A stretch of 64,000 nucleotides of DNA from Acanthamoeba castellanii str. Neff (taxonomy: Eukaryota > Discosea > Longamoebia > Acanthamoebidae), in contig NW_004457442.1 of the NCBI RefSeq assembly GCF_000313135.1, positions 1,972,345 through 2,036,344 on the forward strand, in the 5' to 3' direction. Below, piece after piece: positions 13,001-22,925 of the stretch. A model generated the notes under the pieces. It was not told the DNA's origin. It saw nothing but the letters and a program-made list of their open reading frames with translations, and made no database searches. How positions within the stretch are numbered: position 1 is the stretch's first letter; every line of letters begins with the position of its first letter. The position numbers were made by a program, and so were the translations under genes.

Positions 13001-15310
13001 CAGGTTGACTGTACGGTAACGTCCTGGGGGTGAGCAGCGAGCAATGATCTTGGAGGGTCACGGAAGCAGGAGGGAGGCAGTACTCTGGGGCCTCTGAATG
13101 AACGCCACCACAAACTCGATGAAGTTGGCGGTGATCTGGTCTCCCTCGATCTGCAGGTACTGATGGTCGATAGTGATGTTAACTATGGCCCCATGTTGCC
13201 CCGTCGGGACGATAGCCTGGTCCGTTTGGATGTGCCCGATGACCAGCTCTCTGTCCTTCGCTTCTCGCAGATGAGTAGAGAGCAGGGCAGCGCCGCTGGG
13301 TCCGGCGTCGTCATCTTCCACCACGTAAATGAGGTCGACACCGAGCGCGACCTTTTCCACTTCGAGCAGGCTCCGGTTGCCCAGCAGGGGATCGATAACG
13401 ATCGACACGTTGGCTGATAGCAGCGCGCTTGTGCTGTTGACCGGCACCAGCTGCATCGACGTGAAGTTGGCCTCCAGTATGAGGCCGGAATGCATCCCTG
13501 CAAGCCGGGGTGCGTAAGCACGAGCATGCATGGCAGAGCAGCAGCAGCAGCGGCAGCAGCAGAGTCAAGACAGTGCAAAACCTTCAAGAACCGTTTCCAG
13601 TGTGAAGTTCGCGAGAGTTGGTCGGTACAGCGGGATGTCAGTAACATTTGCTTTGGCTGTAAGCAGGTGAACAGAAACGAATCACTGTTAGTTAGAACAA
13701 GGCTCGCCAGCCAAAACGAGTGATGCGGGTAAAGTTACCAGCGACGGCGGTCACGTTGCAGGGAAGACCCCTAAGGTAGTTTCCGATCACTTCCTCAAAG
13801 AGAGAGATGTTCTGTGGCAAGACGGTGCCCTCCATCATAAGGTAGTTGGCGCCGACTGCGGTGACAGAATTGCCTGGTTAGTCTAAGGCCTACCAGCCAC
13901 CAGCACAGGCAGGCGCACCATCCATGTTCACCCGCTCCGTGGTATGGGCCATGGCAATGCGAGACCCCTTGTACATGATGTCCATGTGCAACTGCCAAGA
14001 GAAAAGTCAATCAACAGCGAGTGCCATAGTAAAAGTGCTACGCATGTGTGGGTACCAAGCCGATGGGTACTATGCTGATGACCGAGGGGTTGAAGATGCT
14101 CACGTTGAGCCGCGTGTTGATGTTGGTCTCATTGGACGACGCCAGATCGAACGCTTCGATATTGACGTGCTTGAGTCCGTCAAACGCTTGCAGAGAGGTC
14201 CTTCGGTAAGTCACGGTGCCCACTTCCAACCAGGAATGGGCGAGGACCTACCTGGGATGGCCACCACCTTGTCGAACTTGATGCTGTATGACAACCCGAG
14301 CACTCCGACCACCGTTGAGCCTGTCTCGGTCCATCAGTAATGGCGCGGGTGAGTGCGTTTTTAGCAAAGAGCCGTGCAGTACCTGAAAGCCGCCACGAGA
14401 GGGAATGGGCGTGGATCATATCCTGGCCAAACTGATTGAAGGTGCTCATATCCGCGATTTCCATCAACGCGGAGGTCGCAAAGCCCGTGTCGCCGCCAGT
14501 GCTCAGCTGCATGCAGGCCACGCGCGTGAGTAGGTTCATAGTTAGTAAGCTGGATATCCGGGACTACCGGGGCTGTAGTACCGTGATGTCGGGCATCACT
14601 GTTCGCCCAAGCAGCTGTTCGCGGTAGTGGACGGCGAGGGGGAAAGAGCGAATCGTCGCCGGCAACAGAGCGTTGGCTTTGATCTTGCCTGGCAGCGGGG
14701 GTAAGGTGAGTAGCAGTTAGAGAAGAGAAGAGAAGAGAAGAGAGAGAGAGAGAGAGGAAGAGAGAGAGAGAGAGAGAGAAGAGAAGAGAAGAGAAGAGAA
14801 GAGAATTAGGTTGGTGTTGCCTTGATACCTTGGGCGTCGAGGAAGAGGGAAGAGCTGCCGGGCTTTGAGAGCCGGATGAGCTCGAATTCGATGGTGGAGT
14901 CGGCCATGAGTGTGTCGATGACCTTGGGGATGATGAGCGTGAAGGTGAGCACCGCCAGCACGGCGAGAAGCAATAGCACGGAGGCTGCACATAGACCAAT
15001 GGCCCAGCGTGGCACTCGGTGCCCGCAGTGGCGTCGCCTCCACCTGATCGCAACAAACTCGCTGTCAGCGCTACGCTTTGCTTTCAGGCGGTTCTGCGCA
15101 GTGGAGCAGGTACCATGCTGCGCAGCGATGGTGGCGCTTGTCGCGCAAAGACTGGGAAAAGCTGTCATCGTCACCTTCGTCGTTCTGCACTCGTCCGTTT
15201 GGGAGGCTGTGAGACATTCCCGAGAGGATACCACTGGTGGCAAAGATGGAGGGCCGTGATATGGAGGCGCACCAGGCTGAGGGCAGATCGGCTGAGCAAA
15301 GGTTCGCCAT
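10042..15310 (-). CDS. Membrane-anchored protein with tandem LEA-2/DUF3712-like domains
   Basis: A large multi-exon gene. The proposed start at 15310 (MANLCSADLPSAW) splices in phase into a basic stretch and one transmembrane helix (LCAASVLLLLAVLAVLTFTLIIPKVI), followed directly by the first beta-rich domain. Downstream exons repeat the pattern 'polar-beta strand, N-x-T/S-rich, F-x-(L/V)-x-NP', for example GLTIGFNITVQNPLPNV and MELAINFTLTNPSFASFYLP, with many N-glycosylation sequons. I count at least five such units between 14.6 and 10.1 kb. This matches the LEA-2/DUF3712 fold, known from plant LEA14-type proteins and fungal membrane proteins, displayed outside a single N-terminal anchor. The final exon ends with YEQQNIPAILFGD and a TGA at 10042-10044, although a GTGAGC donor overlaps that stop, so a further exon is possible. 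Function is unknown; a lipid-binding or cell-surface role is speculation. Confidence 0.65.
14720..14804. repeat. GA-rich microsatellite in an intron
   Basis: Alternating (GA)n and (AGAAG)n tracts fill much of one intron of the LEA-2-like gene. Confidence 0.9.
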
Positions 15311-15755
15311 CTTCTGTCACGCAGTGCGAAGCGCCCGTTCCCTGTTGAATGCGCGAAGGTGTGCGAATGTGGGACATAGAGATGCAAAAAAAAAACTGTG
15401 CAAATTACAAAATATGCAAAGATGCAGCCATACCATGTGGATGTGTTGAAGGCAAGGGGGATGAAATAAGTCCCGAGGGGGGGGGCGTGCCAGCCACGAA
15501 GGAATTCGGAAAGAGATAAGGACTCCTCCACTGGCCAGGAACAGGAACACGACAGAGCTGCGGCGTTCGTACCGACAACCACGAGAGTACACCTGGAAAA
15601 TACCAATTATTCCTCGAAAAAGAAGAGAAAACTGATTATCTCTTCCACTTACTTCAAAAAAGCCATGGTTTTATGGTTTTTGTTGTTGTTGTTGTTGTTG
15701 TTGGCCTAGTACAGGACGCTGACAACGCGTGACCCCGTGTCTGGGAAGGGAAGAC
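15311..15755. other. Intergenic region between LEA-2-like gene and thiolase
   Basis: This is the upstream region of the LEA-2-like gene and the 3' flank of the thiolase; both are transcribed leftward. A (GTT)n tract lies at 15678-15702. Open frames here lack any family resemblance, and no gene is supported. Confidence 0.45.
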
Positions 15756-17617
15756 CTAGTTCTCCCTCTCGTACACAGCGGCGGCACCCATACCCGAACC
15801 GATGCACATCGACACCACACCGAAGCGGCTGCAGGTTTTTTTAAAAAAAAAGTGTGCAAAGTCAGCATCCCCCAACGACCAACACAGAACTTCAATCACG
15901 AAGAAGGGCAGTGTGCGTACGCGTTGCGGCGCTTGAGCTCGTTGAGGAGGGTGGCAGTCTGCCTGGCGCCGGTGCAGCCGAGGGGGTGGCCGAGGGCAAT
16001 CGCGCCGCCGTTGGGGTTGACCTTCTCGACGGGGATACCCAGCTTCTGCACGCAGTAGACGGCCTGCGAGGCGAAGGCCTCGTTGATCTCGTAGACGTCG
16101 ACGTCCTGGAGCGAGATGCCGGCCTTCTGGACAGCGGCGGGGATGGCGACGGCGGGACCGATGCCCATCACGGCGGGCTCGACGCCGACGGCGGCGAACG
16201 ACCTGAACACGCCGAAGATCGGGAGACCCAGCTTCTGGGCCACGGAGCGCTTGGTGACGATGCACGCGGCGGCGCCGTCGCTCACCTGCGACGAGTTACC
16301 AGCGGTGGTGGAACCGCCCTCCTTGAACACGGGGCGCAGCTTGCCCAGCTTCTCGGCGGTGGTGTCAGCACGGACGCCCTCATCTGCGAGAACGCCGAAG
16401 CGGTGAGCACGAGCGCACATCAAAGGGGAAGTTGGTCGGGAGGAGAAATAGGGGGGGGGCGAGGTTACCCTGGCTCACGGTGATGGTCTTGCTGTTGCCC
16501 TTGTCGTCCTCGACGGTGACAGTCACGGGGACGATCTCGTCCCTGAACTTGCCAGCCTTGATGGCTTCGGCGGCCTTCTTGTGCGAAAGAGCGGCGAACT
16601 GATCCTGCGTCTCGCGCGACACGCCATACCGCTCGGCAACGTTCTCGGAGGTCTGATGTACACAAATACGATTTGGAGGTGAGCACCGTGATCGCCTCTG
16701 TGGCACTAAGAGATGAAGACGGCCGGCCAACGTCGAGGAGTTCATTACCTGACCCATGTTGAGATAGCAGCCCTTGGCCGAGGGGTGCTGGAGAGCTTCC
16801 TGGTTGATGCCGCCGTCCCACCTGTCCATGGAGTTGGAGGACATGGACTCGACGCCACCGGCAATTCCAATATCGTAATAGCCAGCCTCGAAGAGAAGAG
16901 ACACCTTAGTACACAATCACGTTTCGCCCACACCAGGTCTAGAGAGTACCTTGATGGCCGAAGCGACGTTGGCGATGGCCTGGAGGCCAGACGAGCACTG
17001 GCGGTTGACGGTGGTACACGGGACAATGTCGGGCAGACCCGCGAGCAGGGAAGCAACGCGCACTTCAGTGGCACCCTTTATTTTTGGTACAAAAAAAGTC
17101 AATGAAAGAAAGCCAGCGAATGGAGGGGGAGTAAAGCAAGATGTGAATCATCGCCAAAATCAATTGGCCGGCGATCCACAACTCGAGCGATATTGAGGAG
17201 TGGTGGCTTACCTGAGCGCCAGGAGGGAGCACGGTTCCGATGACGACGTCACCGTAGAGCTCGGGCTTGATCTGAGGGGTGGTCTGGACGAGGTGCTTGA
17301 GGACGGGAGCGAGCAGGTTGTCGGGGCCGGTGTTCTTGAACGAACCACGCTTGGCCTTGCCGACGGCAGTGCGCACAGCCCTGGAGATGAGTAATGTAAT
17401 CGTATATCAGCAATCGATTGCATTACCGTGCGCCTACAAGAAATGGAATTGGTGCGCAAGAGGAAGGGCGGCCTTACTTGACGATCACGATGTCATCAGG
17501 CGACTTGACGCCAACGGCAGAGGTGAAGGCGGCCGAGAGGCCCTCCATCTCGCTGTTTTGCTGGGGCTGGATGTGAGCCTCGAGCACGCTGAGTCTGTGG
17601 TTGATGCGGGACTGCAT
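15756..17617 (-). CDS. ACAA1: 3-ketoacyl-CoA thiolase, likely peroxisomal
   Basis: This enzyme cleaves 3-ketoacyl-CoA with CoA in the last step of beta-oxidation. About seven exons splice to a full-length thiolase. Exon 1 (17617-17478) carries an N-terminal RLSVLEAHI, close to the PTS2 consensus R-L-x5-H-L but with I in the last position. Exon 2 (17380-17212) starts [12 protein letters not shown]. The acylated nucleophile Cys is in [10 protein letters not shown] near 17010. The catalytic His is in [17 protein letters not shown] near 15990. The second Cys is in [15 protein letters not shown] in the last exon. The C-terminus is EREN, so there is no PTS1, which fits PTS2 import as in animal ACAA1 and plant KAT2. 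All domains are intact. The start was chosen because it yields the PTS2-bearing leader. Confidence 0.92.
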
Positions 17618-17991
17618 GATCGTCTTTCTTCTTGTGCGTGGTTGTGTGTGAGGTCGTGAGTGAATGGGGAAAAACAGATGATTCGAACGCCGCGTCTCTT
17701 CCCAAACAACCGCGGCCAAGAGAAAAGCTCCAGGGAAAGGAAGCTTTCCCTTCCCACCGCCGACGAGTCGGACGAAATTCCTCGTGCGCCGGTAATTTTA
17801 TTTTATCTTATTATTTTTTATTTGACACATTGCATCTCGAGATGCAGTTGAGCGAGATTGGACAAGGCCACTTTGCGTCCTGCCCGACGAAGGTGGCGAA
17901 AGGGCACTGCTTGCGAAGGTAGGTTGTGGAATCAACATGTGTTTTACACCGTAGCTGTACAAAATGATATTGGGAGAGGGGGGCAAATATT
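17618..17991. other. Intergenic region upstream of thiolase
   Basis: This contains the thiolase upstream region and the 3' flank of the first 493-residue secreted-protein gene. An AT-rich segment (TTTTATCTTATTATTTTT) lies at 17800-17822. No gene was recognised. Confidence 0.5.
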
Positions 17992-19473
17992 CTAAGCACA
18001 GGTGCCGACGACGGCGTTGGTGGCGATGGAGCAGCTGGGGCTGGAGCCGCCGCAGTGCCAGTCGTCGGTGCACTCGCCCTCGGCCAGGCACACCTCGGCG
18101 GCGACGGTCGTCGACCAGAACACGCGCGACTCGCCGTGCGGGCACTCGCACTCGTTGAGCCAGCCGCCGATGAAGCCGTAGTTGCACTGGCACGCCAGCC
18201 AGGCGCTCACGGTGCTGGGCGGCGAGGTGGCGATGCACTGGACGCGGTTCCACGACTGGTCGGTGCAGTGCTGGCGCGCGAGGCACCCGCCGGGCGGCTT
18301 GCACGCCGGCGCGGTGAGGCCCAGGCCGCTGTTGGCCGGCACGTCCCAGGTGAGGACGTAGTCGGTCGGGCAGTGGCACCCGCCGTTGATCGGGTCCCAC
18401 TCGAAGGTCTGCGGGCAGCGGCAGTTGCCCGTGGTGTCGCAGAAGCCGTAGGGCGTGCCGCACTGCCAGTCGGCCGTGCAGGTCACCGGCACGCACGACG
18501 TGGCGCCGTTGGGGCCGGTGGCGCCCGGCACGAAGCCGTCGTCGCACAGGCACGTGTACACGGCGGTCTCGGCCGTGGGCGAGGCGTAGTCGGCGTTGCA
18601 GTGCGAGTGGAGCGGGCACTCGTCGCAGGCCGGGCGGCAGGCGTCGACGCACTTGGGGCTATTGATGGCCGTGTGCGAGCAGTGCACGACGGGGTCCACG
18701 AGCGCGTTGGTGGCGTGGAAGTTGCGGCACGTGGTGGTGTTGGAGGCCGTCTTGTAGGGGCACTCGCCCTCGGGGTGGCCGGCGGCGCGGGCGTCGAGCA
18801 CGTTCATGAACTCGATGCAGGCCTCGACCGTGGGGTAGACCTGGAGGTCGCCCTGGCAGGTGGCCATGATCTTCTCGCACAGGCGCGGCACGTCGGGTTC
18901 GTTGTTGGCCGCGTAGATGGGCATGATGGCGAGGTCGTTGATCACGATGTCCGACCTGATGCGGTCGCTGCACTCGGCGAACACGAGGGTCTCGAAGTTG
19001 CGCGTGCCGCCCGTCACGAAGTAGTACTGGCCGGGCACGGGCGAGTCCCAGATGGGACCCAGGCGCACCACGCACGTCTGCCAGAACTGGACCGTGTCGT
19101 TGTTGGGGCCGGACCACTCGATCGAGGGCTCGTCGAGGGTGAGCTCCAGGCGGCCCTGCCACAGCTCCTGGATGAGCGGGTGCGAAAAGTTGAACAGCAC
19201 GTAGCCGTACTCCTTGGCCACCTCGAGCGTGTCGAAGGTGCCGATGCCGCGGATGGTCAAGTGGACGTCGTCGGTGTAGTAGCGGTCGCACACCGCGGCG
19301 TAGTTGTCCACCTCGCCGTTGAGCCGCTCTTGGTAGGCCCGGATGGCCGTCAGCCGCGCGGCCTGCAGCTCGGCGGGGCTCTGCGAGCAGGTCACCGCCT
19401 GGGCCGCCGCGACGAAGGCCAGCACGCCCAGGAGCACCAGCACCAGGAATGGTCGCAGGCCTGATCGGGCCAT
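17992..19473 (-). CDS. Secreted Cys-rich protein with NTF2/SnoaL-like N-terminal region (copy A)
   Basis: A single exon of 493 codons plus TAG. It starts MARSGLRPFLVLVLLGVLAF, a clear signal peptide. Residues of about 30-180 (RYYTDDVHLTIRGIGTFDTL, VAKEYGYVLF, NDTVQFWQT) have the helix/beta layout of SnoaL/NTF2-like domains; this assignment is inference. The second half is cysteine-dense with EGF-like spacing, for example CPLHSHCNADY, CLCDDGFVPGATGPNG and CTADWQCGTPYGFCD, and it ends CTDDWHCGG. There is no C-terminal membrane anchor. The upstream ATG would remove the signal peptide from the N-terminus, so the internal ATG at 19473 is preferred. A GATAAAAGG element lies at about 19600, upstream on the coding strand. 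It is tandemly duplicated with the next gene. The function is unknown; an extracellular or cyst-wall-associated role is possible but unproven. Confidence 0.8.
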   Translation of the reverse strand: MARSGLRPFLVLVLLGVLAFVAAAQAVTCSQSPAELQAARLTAIRAYQERLNGEVDNYAAVCDRYYTDDVHLTIRGIGTFDTLEVAKEYGYVLFNFSHPLIQELWQGRLELTLDEPSIEWSGPNNDTVQFWQTCVVRLGPIWDSPVPGQYYFVTGGTRNFETLVFAECSDRIRSDIVINDLAIMPIYAANNEPDVPRLCEKIMATCQGDLQVYPTVEACIEFMNVLDARAAGHPEGECPYKTASNTTTCRNFHATNALVDPVVHCSHTAINSPKCVDACRPACDECPLHSHCNADYASPTAETAVYTCLCDDGFVPGATGPNGATSCVPVTCTADWQCGTPYGFCDTTGNCRCPQTFEWDPINGGCHCPTDYVLTWDVPANSGLGLTAPACKPPGGCLARQHCTDQSWNRVQCIATSPPSTVSAWLACQCNYGFIGGWLNECECPHGESRVFWSTTVAAEVCLAEGECTDDWHCGGSSPSCSIATNAVVGTCA

Positions 19474-20068
19474 CGTGTTGGTAGCGAGAGGAGAGTGGGA
19501 AGGGGGGGCAAGAAGGGGAAGAACTAAGTGCAAGGGGTGCTTGCAATGCGGTTGTGAAAGTCGTAAATGAGTGAGTGGGGAGTGGGGCGGTGTGCTTGGC
19601 CTTTTATCCTGCGTGCCCAACGATTCGCTGAGCCGATTTGGCATCCCGTGTGGCGCTGACACCTGAGCAAGGGGCCACCGAACACGACCTACCGCCGTGT
19701 CGAGCCAACTTATGGGACCAAAAGGCGGATATCACAGGCTACTATAAACAGACTGAGGATTCTGTGCGTGGTGTAACTGGTTGCTTACCTAATCACCACC
19801 GTATTGCAAAGCAGAGTTAAAGTTGGAGCATTCTTGAGATTGTGTCGACATATATCGCACGGCACGCCTACGATTGGACATCATTTTATCGCACAGGGGA
19901 CGCACGGGTGCACCGTGCTTCTGATGATGACCGGCAGAAAGTGATTGGCTCGAACCAACTCGCGCTGTTTTTCACGGCAAAAAGTGAACGAGAAAGGGGT
20001 CTTTCACGTCTCTCTTGAAGAAAAGAAGAAAAGATACATGAAATGGCAACCCAAGCGGGGTAGAGCGC
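19474..20068. other. Intergenic region between tandem paralogs
   Basis: About 600 bp separates the start of copy A from the stop of copy B. It holds A's promoter region, with a TATA-like element near 19600. It has no gene-like ORF. Confidence 0.55.
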
Positions 20069-21550
20069 CTAGAGGGAGGCGCAGGTGCCGACTATGGCGC
20101 TGGAGCTGACCGTGCAGCTGGCGCTCCCGCAGTGCCAGTCGTCGGTGCACTCACCATCTGCGAGGCACACCTCGCCCTGGACCGTCGACGACCAGAACAC
20201 GCGCGACGCACCGAGCGGGCACTCGCACGGGCTTGTCCACCCGCCCACGAAGCCGGGGTTGCACTGGCACGCCAGCCACGCACTCACGGTGCTGGGCGGC
20301 CGGGTGGCCGCGCACTGGACGCGGTTCCACGACTGGTCGGTGCAGTGCTGGCGCGCGAGGCACCCGCCGGGCGGCTTGCACGCCGGTCCGGTCAGTCCGA
20401 AGGTGTTGGTGGCGGGCACGTCCCAGGTGAGGACGTAGTCGGTCGGGCAGTGGCACCCGCCGTTGATCGGGTCCCACTCGAAAGTGTACGGGCAGCCGCA
20501 GCGGTTCGTGGCGGTGTCGCAGAAGCCGTAGGGAGCGCCGCATTGCCAGTCGGCCGTGCAGGTGGCGGGCACGCACGACGTGGCGCCGTTGGGGCCGACC
20601 GAGCCGGCTACGTAGCCGTCGTCGCAGGCGCACGCGTACACGGCCACCTCGGTGGTGGCGTTGGCGTAGGTGCCCGTGCAGTGCGAGTGGGCCGGACAGT
20701 TGGCGCAGGGCGGCAGGCAGGTGTCGACGCACTTGGGGCTGTTGATGGCCGTGTGCGAGCAGTGCACGGCGGGGTCCACGAGCGCGTTCGTGGTGTGGAA
20801 GCTGCGGCACGCGGTCGAGTTGGAGGTAAGCCGGTAGGGGCACGCCGACTCGGGGTGGGCAGTCTGGCGGGCGTCCAGGGACTGCATGAAGGCCATGCAA
20901 TGCGCGACCGAGTCGTACTGCTGGAGGTCGCCGGTGCACCGGACCATGATGCGGGTGCACAGGGTGCCGATGTCGATCTCGTTGTTGGCCGTGTAGATGG
21001 GCATGATGGCGCGGTCGCTCACGACGATGTCGGACCTGATGCGGTCGCTGCAGGCCTCGAAGTGGAGGGTCTCGTAGTTGCGCACTCCGCCGCTGGCCAG
21101 ACGGAACTGGCCGGGCTGGTCGAAGATGGGCGCCAGCTTGACGTCGGCCGTCTGCCAGAACTGGACCGTGTCATCGTCGGGCCAGGTGATGGTGGGCTCG
21201 TCGAGCACCTGGAAGAGCTTGCCTTGGAACAGCTCGTGAAGGTCGATGGCGAAGGTGGACTCGTTGAAGAGCACGTAGCCGTACTCCTTGGCCACCTGCA
21301 GCGTGTCGAACGAGCCGATGCCGCGCAGGACCATGCGCGTGTCCTCCGTGTAGTAGCGGTCCGACGCGGTGATGTAGTGTGCGAGGTCGAAGTTGAGGCG
21401 GCTCACGTAGGCTCGGGTGGCATTCAGACGGGCTGCGCGCAGGGTGACGGGGTCGGTGGCGCAGGTTGTTCCACCATGGACCACCAGCGCTGTAGAGGAG
21501 AGAACGCCCAGCAGGGCGATCCACATGAGCAAAGTGGCGGGGGAAGGCAT
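20069..21550 (-). CDS. Secreted Cys-rich protein with NTF2/SnoaL-like N-terminal region (copy B)
   Basis: A tandem paralog of the preceding gene with the same length (493 codons plus stop) and no intron. The signal peptide is MPSPATLLMWIALLGVLSS. The shared core includes RYYTEDTRMVLRGIGSFDTL, VAKEYGYVLF, ALVDPAVHCSHTAINSPKCVD, NGATSCVPATCTADWQCGAPYG and FEWDPINGGCHCPTDYVLTWDVP. The cysteine pattern is conserved throughout, while signal peptide and N-terminal residues diverge, so both copies look functional. A TATA box (TTATAAA, 21620-21614 on the coding strand) lies about 65 bp upstream of the ATG, which supports the start at 21550. It is divergent from the PARP-regulatory/WWE gene. The function is unknown. 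Confidence 0.8.
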   Translation of the reverse strand: MPSPATLLMWIALLGVLSSTALVVHGGTTCATDPVTLRAARLNATRAYVSRLNFDLAHYITASDRYYTEDTRMVLRGIGSFDTLQVAKEYGYVLFNESTFAIDLHELFQGKLFQVLDEPTITWPDDDTVQFWQTADVKLAPIFDQPGQFRLASGGVRNYETLHFEACSDRIRSDIVVSDRAIMPIYTANNEIDIGTLCTRIMVRCTGDLQQYDSVAHCMAFMQSLDARQTAHPESACPYRLTSNSTACRSFHTTNALVDPAVHCSHTAINSPKCVDTCLPPCANCPAHSHCTGTYANATTEVAVYACACDDGYVAGSVGPNGATSCVPATCTADWQCGAPYGFCDTATNRCGCPYTFEWDPINGGCHCPTDYVLTWDVPATNTFGLTGPACKPPGGCLARQHCTDQSWNRVQCAATRPPSTVSAWLACQCNPGFVGGWTSPCECPLGASRVFWSSTVQGEVCLADGECTDDWHCGSASCTVSSSAIVGTCASL

Positions 21551-22273
21551 AGTATAGTGTAGCTGGTTGTGGATGTTGAGAAGAATGAGTTGGGAGTGGT
21601 GAAACAGGCCGGGTTTATAAACTGTACCCCTCTCTTTGCGCAACACACTTTGACAGAAGTTAACTTGTGGAAGTTGGTTTCGGTTGAAAGCCAAATTAGG
21701 TAGGTCGTATCGCCTCAGAAGCCCAGCTCCTGACCTGGTTGGAGGATCGAAGTATCACAGTAAGTGGGCAAAGCGAGAATCGATCTATGGTCGCGGCAAT
21801 GACCTCGATATGGCAAACAGGCCCGCCTTCCGACTAACTCTTTCGGCCTTGCTTATTGGTCCTCATTTTGATTCGCCGGTACGAGATGGCGCCTCCCTGC
21901 AGGTGGTGCAAGGAAAGCTGAGTTGGCGCAAGTATTCGATGCCCGTGTGTTGCAGCAAGCCGAAGACGACCCGTCCTTGTGAGCGCGGATGGTGGCACGT
22001 GATGGCCGCGGCCATGGAAATCGATCGTTGATGGAGGTAAGCCGGTAGCGCCTTATGCGTCGCCTTCAAACACTTTTACAACATTGTGGGCGAAGGACAA
22101 CTGGCGAGACCTCCACAGAGCAGGCCTCCGCGTATGCCCTAATATTGGAGGAAATTTCGACGGCGTTCCCTACCATCATGCATCGGCCAATAGTCCACAC
22201 TCACTTTCTGCGCTTCTTACCCCCAACACACAAACCAAACGAACATCATCCACCGCCACGCAACTTGCACACC
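21551..22273. promoter_or_regulatory. Shared divergent promoter region
   Basis: About 720 bp between copy B (-) and the WWE gene (+). A TATAAA-type element at 21614-21620 is placed for copy B. Longer upstream-extended frames run through here but have no resemblance to protein families. Confidence 0.45.
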
Positions 22274-22834
22274 ATGAGCGACACACCCCTCGGCATACCT
22301 TCCCACCACCAGTACGAGCAGGGCCTCCATGTACTTCGTCACCTCGAGAAGGAGCTGCTCGGGCGCAACGACCGGAACAAGGTGGTCGAGCTCACCAACC
22401 AGTACTACACGCTCATCCCACACGCCTTCAGCGGAGGCCGCCAGCGACCGCCGCTGCTCGACTCGGATGAGGCCGTGCAAGCCGAGATAAAGAGCGTGGA
22501 GGACCACCTCCTGGGCCACCACCACCAGCAGCATCAGCACCCTCAGCAGCTCGACTCGTCCGTGTGGCAGTTCGACTCGCGTCACGGCTGGTTCGACTTC
22601 GACCTCGACGCCTCGCAGCAGATCGAGGACGCCTGGCGGGCGCACGAGCGAGACCCCAACAACGACCAGTACCACCAGGCCGAGGTCAAGAGCGGCCCCG
22701 ACGGGTGGCGCTACAGCGTCAACTTCGACCAGATGACCGAGACCAACCTCGACCACGAGCGACACCGCGTGCGCAACATCAGGCGCGTGCCCGCGTCCAT
22801 GTCGCGCCGCGCCACCCCCAGCATGGCCATGTAG
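22274..22834 (+). CDS. PARP regulatory-domain fragment plus WWE domain, no catalytic domain
   Basis: A single exon of 186 residues, starting MSDTPLGIPSHHQYEQGLHV. Residues of about 10-80 match the C-terminal half of the PARP helical regulatory domain: an LRHLEKELLG helix, VVELTNQYYTLIPHAF (family: LSNRFYTLIPHDF), PPLLDSDEAVQAEI and a following leucine helix. A His/Gln-rich linker is followed by a WWE domain (VWQFDSRHGWFDFDLD ... DGWRYSVNFDQMTETNLD) at about 100-170. WWE domains bind iso-ADP-ribose in poly(ADP-ribose), or ubiquitin-pathway partners. The ADP-ribosyltransferase domain that normally follows the regulatory domain is missing: the stop at 22834 is followed after 91 bp by a convergent gene. 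The frame is open upstream to 22055, but that extension lacks protein character. It is likely a PAR reader or regulator rather than an enzyme; that role is inference. Confidence 0.75.
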   Translation: MSDTPLGIPSHHQYEQGLHVLRHLEKELLGRNDRNKVVELTNQYYTLIPHAFSGGRQRPPLLDSDEAVQAEIKSVEDHLLGHHHQQHQHPQQLDSSVWQFDSRHGWFDFDLDASQQIEDAWRAHERDPNNDQYHQAEVKSGPDGWRYSVNFDQMTETNLDHERHRVRNIRRVPASMSRRATPSMAM

Positions 22835-22925
22835 AGAGAGAGAGAGAGAGAGGCCTTAAAATCAAAACATTTTCACACTCTTTTGCCCTGAAGGAAGAGG
22901 GAAGCGGGAGTAGACCGCTTTTCTC

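Noticed and set aside
18055..19464. Long plus-strand ORF (469 codons) opposite the secreted Cys-rich gene
   Set aside because: It is Arg/Gly/Val-rich, a shadow of the GC-rich coding strand; the minus strand has a signal peptide, a paralog and conserved cysteines.
20132..21562. 476-codon plus-strand ORF opposite copy B
   Set aside because: It is an antisense shadow like that at 18055, and mirrors it because the two genes are paralogs.
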